Below, one piece after another: positions 9,424 to 21,128 of a DNA stretch of 64,000 nt (its first letter is position 1; each line of letters starts with the position of its first letter). The translations under genes and the position numbers were made by a program. The notes beneath the pieces were generated by a model. The model saw nothing but the letters and a program-made list of their open reading frames with translations. It had not been told where the DNA came from and did not search any database. Source of the stretch: Rugalucina vietnamica (Eukaryota; Mollusca; Bivalvia; Lucinida; Lucinidae); the NCBI GenBank assembly GCA_964017185.1, contig OZ024880.1:46823071-46887070 (forward strand). The letters are read 5' to 3'.

Positions 9424-11610
9424 TTTTGTCGGGGCCATCATAGAGTCTGACGCCCGACCCACCGGCGTGCAATTAAAGAAGGCAGCATAGTTATCAACCA
9501 TGATTGGGTTAAAAACTAAGCATGCAGACTGTCGCATAACATTCAAGTTATAACCTATACGTCTGTAACGTGTTATGATTTTTCTGAACTGAAAAGAAAA
9601 ATCATTAATTCCCTTAAGTTTCTTAAATTAGTAAACCAAGTTACCATAAAATTCAGGTTCCGAAAGGCCCCCACTTAAAAGCGTCTTTAACCCAACATTA
9701 TATTTGGAAATCAATTCATAGTGTCCGAAAGGCCCTCGAGGTACCTAGATGTGGAATTAAAAGCCTCGATAACATCAGCTTGATTATCATGGTTAAGAAA
9801 AAGGAACAAGTAGGCAAAGATCAGGAAAAGACACAGACTGAGTAAGCTGCCCGACGATGGAGATCCCTGGGCGCCGAATAACCTACCAACTCCGGAGCAA
9901 AAGAAAAACACCAGTTGGACCCCGGTGGGCCAAGCAACAGACAAGAAGCTCCGGCCCCAACCAACTAAAATGAATAGCTTTATGTCGGGGCCATCATAGA
10001 GTCTGACGCCTGACACACCGGCGTGCAATTAAAGAAGGCAGCATAGTCATCAACCATGATTGGGTTAAAAACTAAGCATGCAGACTGTCGCATAACATTC
10101 AAGTTATAACCTATACGTCTGTAACGTGTTATGATTTTTCTGAACTGAAAAGAAAAATCATTAATTCCTTTAAGTTTCTTAAATTTGTAAACCAAGTCAC
10201 CATAAAATTCAGGTTCCGAAAGGCCCCCACTTAAAAGCGTCTTTAACCCAACATTATATTTGGAAATCAATTCATAGTGTCTACGATAAAATTTAGAAAA
10301 TGTTTTTCGAAGTTTATGATACCGATAGCCCTGTTGGAGAAGTTTTGCCGTTAAACATTTATTTCGAGCGTTGAAGTCTGTAACATGATTGCAGACTCTA
10401 GCAAACCTAATAAGTTGCGAAATGTATACACCATAAGAAGCACGACGAGGAACGTCACCATCCAAAAAAGGAAAATTTACTATATCAAAATCAAAGTCAT
10501 CGCGCTTATCATAAATTTTAGAAGAAACAAATCCATTAGCAACAGAAAGATGTAGATCTAAAAAGGGGGCTTCAGTATCTGAGATATTGGCTTTGTTCAA
10601 CTGAAGTTCAGGTGGATAAATTTGATTGACCATACCTTCAAAATAAGGGTTGTCAATGTTCAAAAGGTCATCGAGGTACCTAGATGTGGAATTAAAAGCC
10701 TCGATAACATCAGCTTGATTATCATGGTTAAGAGAATCCATGAAATCTCTTTCGTAGCAGTATAAAAATAAATCAGCTACGAGAGGTGCGCAATTTGTAC
10801 CCATCGGAATGCCAACAATTTGTCTGTATAACTTGGTTCCAAATCTAATATAAATATTATCAAGGAGATAGGATAAGGCGTCGCATACATTCTGACATGA
10901 CCAAAGTGTATACCGACTTTGGTCAGAGGAAGTGAAAAAAGCCTTTCTGTCATTACATGCCATATAAAGTGAACCATAGTTTTTTAATGCCCTTTTGAAG
11001 GTCCACTCTATCAAATCCAGAAGTTTTTCTTTAATTAGATTATGTGGTAATGTAGTATACAGAGTAGAAAAATCATATGTGGACAAGCTTGTAGCACGGA
11101 ACCCTCTACACTTCAGTTTACTGAGCACCTCACCAGAATTTTTAATTGACCAAAACCAATTTTTATTTGAAGTTTCATATACTGTCTCACAGTATCTTAT
11201 AACATGAGATTTGATAGCAGTAAGACAGGAAGTTAATAATTTAGAAAGTTCAGTGGTAGTACAAGAGCTAGAATTTGCAATAAATCTAGCTTTGTATGGT
11301 CTTTTGTGAAGCTTAGGTAACCAATACATCGTAGGAAGTTTGTCTTGGCCTTCATTGACACAAACAGAAAACTTAACAGGTAAATCGTTTAAGTGGGCAT
11401 TAACTACAGACACCTCATCAGTATCTGTCTCCATCAGTATCTGTCTCCAGAATCCATGAAATCTCTTTCGTAGCAGTATAAAAATAAATCAGCTACGAGA
11501 GGTGCGCAATTTGTACCCATCGGAATTCCAACAATTTGTCTGTATAACTTGGTCCCAAATCTAATATAAATATTATCAAGGAGATAGGATAAGGCGTCGC
11601 ATACATTTCT
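9424..11610 (-). mobile_element. Penelope-like retroelement cluster, rearranged
   Basis: A long minus-strand RT frame (9980-11434) is flanked by partial copies of itself. 9424-9723 repeats 9984-10283 almost exactly, then jumps to a copy of the stretch near 10673-10733 and into 3' non-coding sequence (9790-9982). At the other side 11445-11608 repeats 10733-10895. Partial tandem or jumbled copies are characteristic of Penelope-like elements. The near identity of the copies indicates recent activity or duplication. The locus as a whole is rearranged and not a simple complete element. Confidence 0.7.
9980..11434 (-). CDS. Penelope-like reverse transcriptase fragment
   Basis: An open frame of 484 codons with a PLE-type RT order: YWLPKLHKRPYKARFIA near the start (fingers), STYDFSTLYTTLPH (motif A), GIPMGTNCAPLVADLF (motif B), RYLDDLL (motif C, the catalytic Asp pair) and EAPFLDLHLSV in the thumb region. 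I see no GIY-YIG endonuclease domain in this frame. The C-terminal part is rich in basic and aromatic residues (FSKFYRRHYELISKYNVGLK). The role is target-primed reverse transcription of the element's own RNA. The family call rests on motif order and the absence of an APE endonuclease; a DIRS or other RT origin is less likely. The frame lacks an evident 5' part, so I treat it as a fragment. Confidence 0.7.
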   Translation of the reverse strand: METDTDEVSVVNAHLNDLPVKFSVCVNEGQDKLPTMYWLPKLHKRPYKARFIANSSSCTTTELSKLLTSCLTAIKSHVIRYCETVYETSNKNWFWSIKNSGEVLSKLKCRGFRATSLSTYDFSTLYTTLPHNLIKEKLLDLIEWTFKRALKNYGSLYMACNDRKAFFTSSDQSRYTLWSCQNVCDALSYLLDNIYIRFGTKLYRQIVGIPMGTNCAPLVADLFLYCYERDFMDSLNHDNQADVIEAFNSTSRYLDDLLNIDNPYFEGMVNQIYPPELQLNKANISDTEAPFLDLHLSVANGFVSSKIYDKRDDFDFDIVNFPFLDGDVPRRASYGVYISQLIRFARVCNHVTDFNARNKCLTAKLLQQGYRYHKLRKTFSKFYRRHYELISKYNVGLKTLLSGGLSEPEFYGDLVYKFKKLKGINDFSFQFRKIITRYRRIGYNLNVMRQSACLVFNPIMVDDYAAFFNCTPVCQASDSMMAPT

Positions 11611-11633
11611 GAGTCGATCAATTTCTGATCATC

Positions 11634-11865
11634 ACCTCAGGTGTGGGGTGGGTGGCTAAATTTAGAATTTAGTCAAGGGAAAAAAACATTGGGGGTGGAC
11701 CTGATTCTCTGAACTCCTCTGCTGAAATGTCTGATGACTATGTGTCCAAGTTCACATCTCTTGTGTGAGCCAGGTACTGATTCCCTCCCCCCCTGGTGCA
11801 CCCCTGGTGAAGTATTTTCAATTTGTGTCACCAGTAAACCATTCAGTTTCAGATTCAGAATCATT
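11634..11865 (+). mobile_element. CR1-like LINE 3' end (truncated copy)
   Basis: From about 11700, the sequence matches the 3' UTR of the LINE at 19460-22160 (GTGTCCAAGTTCACATCTC, then CACCCCTGGTGAAG, then GTGTCACCAGTAAACCATTC). It finishes with a short TTCAGATTCAGAATC tail, like the ATTCTG-type tails of CR1 elements. 11634-11690 (GTGTGGGGTGGGTGGCT) is a separate repeat also present at 57312. The copy is a 5'-truncated insertion on +. Confidence 0.7.
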
Positions 11866-11869
11866 CAAA

Positions 11870-12655
11870 ATTCTGGCTCGTTTGAAATGTAGAGCATAGC
11901 ATAGTGTAACGGGATAGTCTCCCTTGTAGAATACGTTGGTGCAACGTATTAGCGGCATATTAGCGGGTAGTAATATGCAAATTAGATTTATCTGCGTACA
12001 ACTGACCAACATTTGGGATGGGCTGAAAAAAGGTATATTTATACCTTACTTTATCAGCATTTTAAACGCACCGGTCATTCTCCCCATCATGTTACATTTC
12101 AACCAGTGGAGAAAATTTTATATGATTCAAATTCTTCCATTAGATTCAAACGATTATTGGAAAACTGGGAACCAGCAAATTAATGTGGCTTTGGTCAATT
12201 ACGAGAGTGGGAATCAGACCACAATTAATTCTCCTGATTCGATACGGATATACTTCCACTCCAAAATAGTTCCCTTATTTACTGGGTGTAAAGTTGACAG
12301 ATCATGTTAAACTGCTGTTATTTATATCTTTCTGGTTAGTATATTGTCTTAGCTTACAGGAAATGTTAGGTTAGTGGAGATATCTTGTCATTTCAGGTAT
12401 TTAAGTGCCAACCGAACCACTCCTTATGACAAAAACACCGGTAGGTATAGAAATTGGCAGATATCTCTCAAACGAGACCTGCTACATGTGCTGGCCCGGT
12501 GCTCAGCTTATTTCGACATCAGAAGCCGTACCGTAAAAGCTCTAAAAGACATTATTGTTAGAAAAACAAACCTTCATACTTGTTCCAGTTATGCCAAAGA
12601 CTGAACAACTATCCTAAAGACATTAATGTGTGCGTTGCCTACTGTTCGGGGTTCA
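11870..12655. other. Unassigned; small palindromes
   Basis: Contains AATACGTTGGTGCAACGTATT near 11931 and mid-length open frames without recognisable domains. No element ends were found. Confidence 0.4.
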
Positions 12656-12659
12656 GAAG

Positions 12660-15640
12660 ACAAGACTGAACGCATATCTAGAGACTGTTTCCATAAAATT
12701 CACATAAGAAAACTCCTATTAGACAATTTTGATGGTTCGGGAAAAATGGTTGTTCACAGAGGCTAAAATCCAATCTGAATTGCCGTTTAAACAGTTTTTG
12801 AGTATGGCCCCTGGTTCTTTGGTCTGTTTGCGTGCAGAATAACTGATCCTTATCACATTTGTCTATACCATTTATAATCTTATACACTTCAATTAGGTCA
12901 GCTTTAGTTCTTCTGTATTGTAACGAGGGTAACCCTAGATCTTTCATTCTGTCTGTATAGTTAAGGTGTCTTCTATTGCGTACCAATCTTGTTGCTCTTC
13001 TCTGTACATTTTCGATGGCAATACTGTCTTTTTATATATAACTGACCAGACGGTTGACGCGTATTCTAAATTTGGCCTTACAATGCTTTTATATAAATTT
13101 AAGAAAATAGTTTTATCTAAATAACTAAAGGTACGTTTTATTAACCCTAAATTTATGTTGGCCTTTTTAACCATAGCTTGAATATGAGGTACAAATTTTA
13201 ATTTATCATCTATTATGACCCCTAGATCTTTTTGCTCTGGCACTTGGTTAATTTCTGTTTGTTCCCCATTTACAGACATAAAATATTTACTGAAAATTTG
13301 ACCTTTACCTAGGTGCATGTGATTACATTTTTTATAGTTGAACTTAATTTGCCACACCTCCGACCATTTGCCTAACCTTGTCAAGTCCTGCTGAACTATA
13401 CTTGCATCGTTGGCTGTATTAACCACGGCGTATGGTTTGGCATCATCAGCAAAGAGCTTGACAAAACTGTGGACAACATCAGGAAGGTCATTGATATAAA
13501 TAAAAAAAGGGTTGGCCCTAAGACGCTACCTTGTGGGATACCACTAGTGACATCTGTCCATTCTGAAGATTCACCATCTACTTGTACCCGTTTTTCCCTA
13601 TCCTTTAAAAAATTCTCAATCCCTGGATTCCATATCCCTTGAGCTTTAACAATAGCCTCTTGTGTGGGACGCTATCGAATGCTTTCTGGAAATCCATGTA
13701 GATTGCACCAATGCTATTCCTATTATCTAGTTCCTCAGACCATTTATCACATACATCTATAAGTTGTGTTACACATGAGTAACCCTTTCTGAAGCCATGT
13801 TGGTGCTTGGTAAATAGGCCATTTTCTTCCATGTGCCCCATGATTTTGTCTCTTACAAGTTTTTCCATTATCTTTGATACCACCGAAGTTTAACTAATGG
13901 GCCTGTAATTTTCAGGCGATGAGTTGGGGCCCTTTTTGTGTAATGGTATTATGTTTGCCAGTTTCCAATCTGTAAGTACTTGTCCCTCTTGTAAAGATTT
14001 TCTGAATATTTCTGTTATTGGTTTTTTTTTATTTCGTTTAAAGTTTTTAACAATAATTTTGGGTGAAGATTATCTGGCCCTTGGGACTTGGATGCATTTA
14101 GTTGCTTTATATGTTTTCCTACCATTTCCATTTTGATTTCAAAATACTCTACTTTGTTAAGTACAATGGCTTTTTTTGCTCATTCAGTTATTGTATTTCC
14201 ACTACTGTCAACCAAGTTTCCTACAGATTCTCTTGTTTTTGTTTTCGACTGGACATAGTTCCAAAAAGCTTTGTTATTTGTTTTTATATTTTCTGATAAC
14301 TGTTTTTCATATTCCATTTTAGCTGCTTTTGTTTCCGTACTTGCTTCTCTTTTAGCTTTTTCATATGATTCTTTATTGGTTTGCGACCTGCAATATTGAT
14401 ATTCTTTCCACTTTGTATGCTTTTTCTTGATTGCTTTGAGGCTTGTTCTTGTAATCCAAGGGGTGTCATGTTTTCTTTTGAAAGCTTTACACACCGGTGT
14501 GTTTTCTCTTAATTCATTGTTGATTATGTCGGTAAAGCTTTCCCATGACTCCTTTAGATTCATTGCCTCCGTAATAGCCTCCTCCCATACAATTTTCTTT
14601 AAGTTCGATCGAAGTTGGTCATAGTTACCTTTATTTATTTTTTCAGTTTGTGTGCGAAATCTGTTTATATAAGTTATTAAGCTAAACTGGATTACTAAGT
14701 GATCACTCTTCCCGAGGGGAGGTAAATACCTGATGTTATCAACCATATTTTCTTCATTTGTTAATATTAAGTCCAATAAAGAGCCTTGCTGATTCTCTCT
14801 GATTCTTGTCACTTGTTTCAAGTGTTGAAATAGGTAGTTATCTCTAACTGCTTCTAGGAATTTAGTATCCAAGTGATTTTCGTTCACATTTGAAGTTTCT
14901 GTATCCCAGTTTATTTCTCTAAGATTAAAATCCCCCAGTAACACTCTATGGCTGGCTCTACATGGACCTTCTTTGTCACAACTAAGTATCCAATTACAGT
15001 AGACAGTCTACATGACAATTTGGGCTTCTGTACACTGCTATTAGAAAGAGCCAATCACTATTCCTCAGTTTTATTTTTACTCCTACAGCCTCTATGTGTT
15101 GTAACTCGAATAATTTTAATGTGGTTGCATTTATATCGTTTTTCACGTATATTATAATTCCTCGCCCTTTATTTGTATTTAGCTCAGTTCTATACATTCT
15201 GTAACCACTAATGTGGAACTCAACGTCACTAATTTCAGAACTGGTTCTGTATTTTGGAAGCACCTCAGTTACTACCACAGTGTCATATTTGTTTGTTTGT
15301 ATGAGCAATGCTAATTCATCTCTCTTATTTGATAAAGAGTTTACATTGCTATAAAAATTGACGATTCATTCTTTGACCAAACGTGCTGTAAACTGGTTTG
15401 GTTCTCTACAGAAGACGAATCGCTGTCATCGGTTGTAATAGGTCCTGAATTAGTGTTGATACTGGAAGCCACATCTGTACTGCAAGTTTCAACATTTGAG
15501 TTAGGTTCCTCTGACACTGATAGATTTTCTGTTCTACTTGATTCTTCATTATCCACTAATTCAATATTTGAATTGTGAGTACTTGCTTCTGTTTCCTGCA
15601 CTTGTGAATGTCTGTCATTAAAACTATACAATATGATGTC
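12660..15640 (-). mobile_element. CR1-like LINE, decayed (family A)
   Basis: Reading on the minus strand from high to low coordinates: a Ser/Thr/Asn-rich leader (15631-15341) that may be ORF1-derived; an APE endonuclease start (NFYSNVNSLSNKRDELALLI, then TEVLPKY) at 15360-14994 with YRSPN; LLGDFNLREINWD near 14940; a DPW-type linker; RT fingers with EKLVRDKIMGHM and HGFRKGYSC at 13883-13605; VTSGIPQGSVLGPTLF near 13560; LFADDAKPY near 13455; and a C-terminal RTFSYLDKTIFLNLYKS to TKADLIEVYK region down to 12678. The frame changes at least four times (around 15.0, 13.9-14.2, 13.5 and 12.95 kb), so it is inactive. No 3' tail or TSD was identified. Confidence 0.85.
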
Positions 15641-15649
15641 AGGTTGGTC

Positions 15650-16590
15650 ATTAGGGGGAAAGTTTTTTTACATCTAAAATCACCCTTCTTTTTAAAATTT
15701 CATTATTTACAATGGCTCTAAAACATTAAAACACTTTATCCTATACAGGGGATTCCTCTTTTTGGGTGTGGTACAAGGGTCGTGGTCCCCCACTCTAAAA
15801 GGAAAAGGAAAAGGAATGTCAACCCATAATTTAATCTTGATTAAAAGTATACTGCCACACAGTGTAGACTTGTAGAAAAGTTTCAAAACAAAACCAGCAA
15901 TGTCAGTACAGAAGATGTGAGGCGAAACAAATGATTAAACTATATAGTAAGATTAATCGTGGTCTGTGTCCACCGCAAGTTAACCTGTTTTCCGATTTTA
16001 TTACGCTTTTTAGTGTGACCAGTCAGAGCAGCTAAATCAAGTCCATCCCAATAAATACGTGAGTGCGGCTATCGACCTTCTTTTTGACCTTGACAGCTTT
16101 GTTTATGTGCAAGTATGGCTTCCAACACGAGTTTTAGCAGACAGCACTGGAAAAATCATAATTTTAAGTTGGTGATTGATTTGATTCGTCGTGGTTTTTC
16201 ATCGAATGCGGTCAGAATCAGCTATAGAAAGTGCTTGCTCAGATGTCACCATGAAATTATCAGCAGAAGCCGTGTAAGTGAATCGGAATTAATTGTTGAA
16301 TGTCACTGAGCTGTGATGTAACATTTTGGTTTAGTTATATCATGATACAAATTTAAGCGTTTTCAAAACGCTTGTGATCTCTCAGCACTATTTTCACTGT
16401 ATGACCACGTATAATAGTGTTTCCCCTAGTCCCAAAAAAGGGCATGTTGTTGTTGTTGTTTCTTAGAGTTCCCCCGCTTGTTTATTCGGGGCACACGTCT
16501 TTTGACGTTACTTGGGCAAGTTAAAGCTCAATTTAATTATTTCAGTGTTTCAATGTACGCGACTGGTGACTTGTTATTTACAGTGCTATA
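15650..16590. other. Unassigned; one short candidate exon
   Basis: Mostly featureless. 16115-16309 (+) is an open frame starting MASNTSFSRQHWKNHNFKL in good start context (A at -3) with a possible donor after AGCCGT; no family is recognised. The wording TTTTTAGTGTGACC near 16005 and GTGTTTCCCCTAG near 16420 recurs, in rearranged order, at 24083 and 23981, so this may be transposon-derived. Confidence 0.3.
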
Positions 16591-16970
16591 TACACAGTAC
16601 TGTCTCTTGACAAATTATCCAATGTTCTTCAGAGCAGCGAACCATTGACTGTGAATTATAAACACAAACTCCCTCGTACAGATTTCTAGCGACCCCAACT
16701 GAATTTCATCGATGTCCTTCAGGCTGGGAAGTGCAGATGCATCTAGGGTGAGTTGTGTCAGGAATTCTGGGTCTTGTAGTTGATGTTTCACTAAATCTCC
16801 TAGTCCATCGATTGCTAGTAACTTTCTGATATAAGGCTGTCTGATAGAGTCATATATGGGACACTTTCCTATGAAATGTTCTCTAGTTTCAGGTTCTTTA
16901 GAGCACAGTTTACAAGTAGGATTCACAGAATACTGATTAAAAGCAGCCCTGTTTGCTTGCAATATATATA

Positions 16971-17826
16971 CTTGAAGCCAGTAAAAACGCAACTTTCAGC
17001 ATATAATCTATCCAACGATTCTTGGATATTTTTACAATGTTATTATATAAAATCATGCAATTGTCATCCCGATATGAAGGCCATATTCGTCTTGTGCTAA
17101 ATTAGCAAGTGAAGTAAAGCAATCTGCATTTGTCGATTAAGGGACACAACTCAAACATGGACAAAACAAAAGCAAATGCACCTTATCAATCCAGCTATAC
17201 GTTAACCTTTATGACTAGCTCTTTTGTGTTCAAACTTTCGGTCAATGCCAATATTGCTCTAAAGTCTATGTAAACCATTCCGTAGATTTTTTTTTTTTTC
17301 AAGTTTTGATCTTATAAAAGGCCATCAAAGTCAGTACATGAAAACCGGAAGTGAATTCAAGAATACCATTTTTGAAAATTAAAACTGTCATAAAATGGAC
17401 CCATATGCTAGAACGTAACATCTCCTGTGTCCAAACTATGGAACGATTCTGTTTTATTGAAGTTTCGGTAGATTCTCAAAATCTGTGGTATTTTTTCGAA
17501 AATTTGAACATTTGGAAATTAATCTTGGTCATTCCATCAGGTGGAATTGTCGCTATTACACCGTTTTTTTTTGTTGCTGGTATTCGGCCGCATACTTCCG
17601 CATTGAAATTGGGTTGCTATGCAAGGTTGAATGGGTTTAAAATCAAATTTTAATGATTTTGTCATTTTTCACCCAAAAATCAACCAGAAGTGCTTAATTG
17701 AGTTCAGTTTTCGCTGAACGATTCTCAGGCAAGGGGCAAGCTGACTTCGCTGTAAACAAAGCTCACAAGGTGTCCCTGAAAGGTAGAAATAACCTGTATA
17801 TCAGTTGCGTTTTTAATGGTTTTAAG
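16971..17826. mobile_element. Non-autonomous TIR element, 856 bp
   Basis: The ends are inverted: CTTGAAGCCAGTAAAAACGC at the left, and CTTAAAACCATTAAAAACGC as the reverse complement of the right. Flanks are TATATA (16965-16970) and TATATG (17827-17832), giving a probable 5-6-bp TSD. It sits inside LINE C, so it is younger than that LINE. The interior is AT-rich without a transposase. Superfamily not assigned. Confidence 0.7.
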
Positions 17827-18755
17827 TATATGTGCCAGTTAGCAGTTTACACTTTAAGTGTGCCCTTTTACTGTCATGTATGTTATTTCTAACTGTTGAC
17901 CAAATATGATGGCAACTGCCAACTTTAAGAACACTTGGATTGACATGTTTGGTTGAAGATTTGCTGGTAATATCTGCTTGCCACAAAGATTCTACCTTCC
18001 CATGGATTTTGTGGTTTAGCATACCTTTCCATTCCTCCTTAGTTGGGGGGTTATTTAAAAGGGAGAAAATTGAGGGTAGTTCATACAAATTTAAAATATC
18101 TCTTATATAATTAAAGAGGCTTTTTTGTTGTGGATCTATCATAACCAATTGCCTATGTGCAATGTCATACTCAATTGAGTTGTCATTTCTAATCATATTA
18201 ACATACATGTTTAAGATGTTTTTATGAAGAACCACTTCTATAGGAAGAATGCCAAGGAGTGCTAAGCAGGCAGAATTTGATGTATTATCTGGTAAACCTT
18301 GAATCTGCTTTAGGCATTGCCTTTGAAACTTTTCTAGGTTATCAAAGTCTTTCTTCTTAAGTAACTGAATATCCAAACCATAGAGAAGTCTAGGGATTAT
18401 GAAAATTGACCAGACATGACCATTCTGGGCAGCCCTCAGACCATTACCCCCATGGAATCCCGCCCCCATTAAGGAGTAAGCTGTTTTCCTACCCAGGGTA
18501 ATTTTCCCATCAATGTCTGGTTTACCCGACGTATTTCTTTGAATCCCCAAATGGACCGCTTGGTCAGTAATATCAACCCTCTCCCCATTTAGGAAAATAT
18601 TCAATTCAGAATCATCCTTTCTACCGGGTTTATAGAGAAGGGTGTGACTTTTTGCAGGATGTATACAGTATCTCTCTCTTCCGGCTCCATTTTCTGCATC
18701 CCAAACCATCACTTGCATGTTTGATTTCTCTTTTGCCAATAAAGCTAGATCATCG

Positions 18756-18973
18756 CATACATGTGATACCTCCCTCATCATCAGGGAGACTCCAGGAAAT
18801 GAGCCGTGAAATTTGTAAAAATTCCTCTAAAATGTACCACTTTTTGAACAAAATTCAAAATCTCCCTGAAATGAATCAGGAATTTTCTTATATATTCTAT
18901 ACATTTTTAAAAAATCTCCCTGAAATGGAAGAAAAATCTCCCTCATTTCACTTTCAAACTCATCACATGTATG
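18756..18973. mobile_element. 218-bp MITE with 6-bp TSD
   Basis: The ends are CATACATGTGAT and its inverse ATCACATGTATG. A TSD, TCATCG, lies on both sides (18750-18755 and 18974-18979). Taking the MITE and one TSD out restores a continuous LINE reading of TVADDLALLAKE. The interior carries repeated AATCTCCCTGAAATG-type blocks. A sister copy with its own exact 6-bp TSD is at 43957-44175. Confidence 0.85.
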
Positions 18974-19110
18974 TCATCGGCTACTGTTATGTGGGGAATG
19001 CTAATGGATCCGATCTTCATACCAGAATGATTTTTCTCTAGATGGAGGAGCAGTGGATTATTATATCTCTTGTAGTGGCCAGTTGATAGGACTCCACCCA
19101 TGGTAAGGTT

Positions 19111-19459
19111 GCGAAACAGTGCTAAAAAGGCACTTTTTAACGCGTGACGGCATGTCAAAAGGGCACTTTTAGCGTGCGATGGCAAGCAAAAGGGCACTTT
19201 TAAGTGGCCCATTGGCATGATAGGAGGGCACATTTATGCACAGTCATTCAATTTAACACTTATTTTATTTTCTCTATAATTTCAAATTTGCTTTTCAGCT
19301 TTAACTGTTCTTGCCTCAATTTCCACATTTCAGGATTCACTTTTACCAGAGACAACTTAGAAAATTTCTTTTCCCTCTGCCTCAGATTTCTTAAATACTG
19401 AATTAACCATAAGAGATAACCTCACTCACGATTTGTTTTGAAAAGGAAACTATATCAGA
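19111..19459. other. Short repeats of AAGGGCACTTTTA; no gene
   Basis: 19111-19205 has three copies of AAGGGCACTTTT(T/A)A, spaced 30-35 bp. The rest is AT-rich and featureless. Confidence 0.4.
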
Positions 19460-19494
19460 ATCAGAATAGTTTACTGGTGACACGCCAAATGACA

Positions 19495-21128
19495 TTATTT
19501 CACCAGGGGGTTCGGATGGGGGGGAAAATTAGTCCCTTGAACGCACGAGTGAAGCGAACTTGGACACACAATCATCTGACATTTCAGCAGTAGAAAACAG
19601 AGAGTCAGGGAGGTCATTCCAGTCCCTGATAGTCTGGGGAAAGAAACTACATTTATATAGGCCTCTATACTAGCAGATGGAAGCTGAAATGCCTTGGAGT
19701 GGCTATTTCTACAACGCCTAGTCTTTGGGATAAGGTCATCTGTAGGTATTCTGGCTTTACCCTTCAGACCTTTGTATAGTAATATAAGTCGATTATCCGT
19801 CCTCCTTTTCTTGAGAGATTCCCATCTGAGTTGTTCAAGAATGCCAGTCATACTACCTTCCTCGAAAGTATAATTCCTAGTTACAAATCTAGCGGCACGA
19901 TTCTGAACCTTCTCCAATTCCTCCTGGAGGCATTTAGTATGAGGATCCCAAACAGAACTTCCATATTCCAGGACTGGGCGCACCAGTCCTTTATAAGCTG
20001 CTTCTTTAACATCTTGGGGGCAAGAAAATAAGTTTCTCCTCAAGAATCCAAGTGTTCTGTTGGCTTTAGTACAGATATTATTGATATGGGTATTCCACTT
20101 GAGGTCATTTGTAATTGTTACACCTAGATATTTAATGCTATCAACATTTTCCAAAACCGTTCCCTCGAGGGTGTACGAGGCCTCAATTTTATTTATCCGC
20201 TTATTTGTCAGCTGCATCATGTTGCATTTGACAGGTTGAAATCTCATGCCCCATTTTCGGGCCCAGCTCCCTAAAAGGTCAATGTCTTTCTGAAGTTTCA
20301 ATGTATCTTCTACTGTTTTAATTTCACGGTAACAAACACAGTCATCAGCAAAAAGCCTGATTTGAGAGTCAATGCCAACGGGTATGTCATTTATGTACAA
20401 GGAGAACAACAATGGACCGAGAACGGTGCCCTGAGGGACACCAGACACAACAGGGGCCCAGTCAGATTTAACACCATTAACTACTACCCTTTGCTGCCTG
20501 AAGCACAAAAAAGCATTTATCCATTCCAATGTCTTTCCACCTATACCATAACTAAACAATTTGCTTTTAAGAAGTTCATGTGGAGGGGTGTCAAAAGCTT
20601 TTTCAAAGTCCAAAATAAAAGTGTCAACCTGACCCTTTTTGTCCAATATTTTTGCCCAATCATTTATCACTGTAATTAACTGAGTTTCACAACTATGCCA
20701 TTTCCTGAATGCATGCTGTTTGTCCGACAAAAGATTATACTGGTCAAGATGACCCATGATATTTGAGCAGACAATATGTTCTAGAAGTTTGCAAGGAATA
20801 CAAGTCAAAGAAACTGGGCGGTAATTACAAGCAAGGGACCTGTCTTCTTTCTTGAAAAGTGGACAAATATTAGCAAGTGACCATTCCTTGGGGATTTCAC
20901 CCGTATTGATTGACTGCTGGAAGAGATGTGCAAATACAGGTCCTAATTCTTTTGCCAATTCTTTAAGGACTCTAGGATGGAGTTCATCAGGTCCTAAGGC
21001 TTTAGATGGGTTCAGACCTTTAAGGAGTTTTGTTACTCCTTCCTTTGTTACAACAATTTCATCCATGAATGGGGCCGACCTATCCAGAAGTGGGACTTGG
21101 TTGTGTACCGTTTTGGTGAATACATCTG
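19495..21128 (-). CDS. LINE family B reverse transcriptase, C-terminal part
   Basis: An open frame of over 520 codons. Motifs: LNPSKALGPDELHPRVLKEL; CPLFKKEDRSLACNYRPVSL (fingers); HAFRKWHSCETQL; TFILDFEKAFDTPPH (motif A); VSGVPQGTVLGPLLFSLYIN (motif B); IRLFADDCVCYR (motif C, the Asp pair); IKYLGVTITNDLKWN; then a thumb or C-terminal region with AAYKGLVRPVLEYGSSVWDP. It is uninterrupted from the hAT insertion boundary to the stop. The upstream continuation at 21483-22150 carries the endonuclease tail and linker. It would reverse-transcribe its own RNA by target priming, but with the endonuclease N-terminus missing this copy cannot be autonomous. Confidence 0.85.

Larger units (their letters stand above)
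16600..19110 (-). mobile_element. LINE (family C), 5'-truncated, twice interrupted
   Basis: Minus-strand RT remnants in order: LSTGHYKRYNNPLLLHLE and GSISIPHITVADD (19110-18974); then LALLAKEKSNMQVMVWDAEN and a thumb region containing AAQNGHVWSIFIIPRLLYGL (18749-17830); then ILQANRAAFNQYSVNPTCKL with a CxxC...H...C zinc knuckle (CKLCSKEPETREHFIGKCP) to a stop near 16615. Two DNA elements split it: a 218-bp MITE inside the catalytic VADD motif (18756-18973) and an 856-bp element (16971-17826) between TGTY and ILQ. Apart from these the frame is largely open, so the LINE itself is fairly young. Everything upstream of the palm is missing. Confidence 0.85.

Noticed and set aside
11936-12604. Two open frames as a small gene
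   Set aside because: No splice-consistent structure, no recognisable domain, and they lie in AT-rich repeat remnants.
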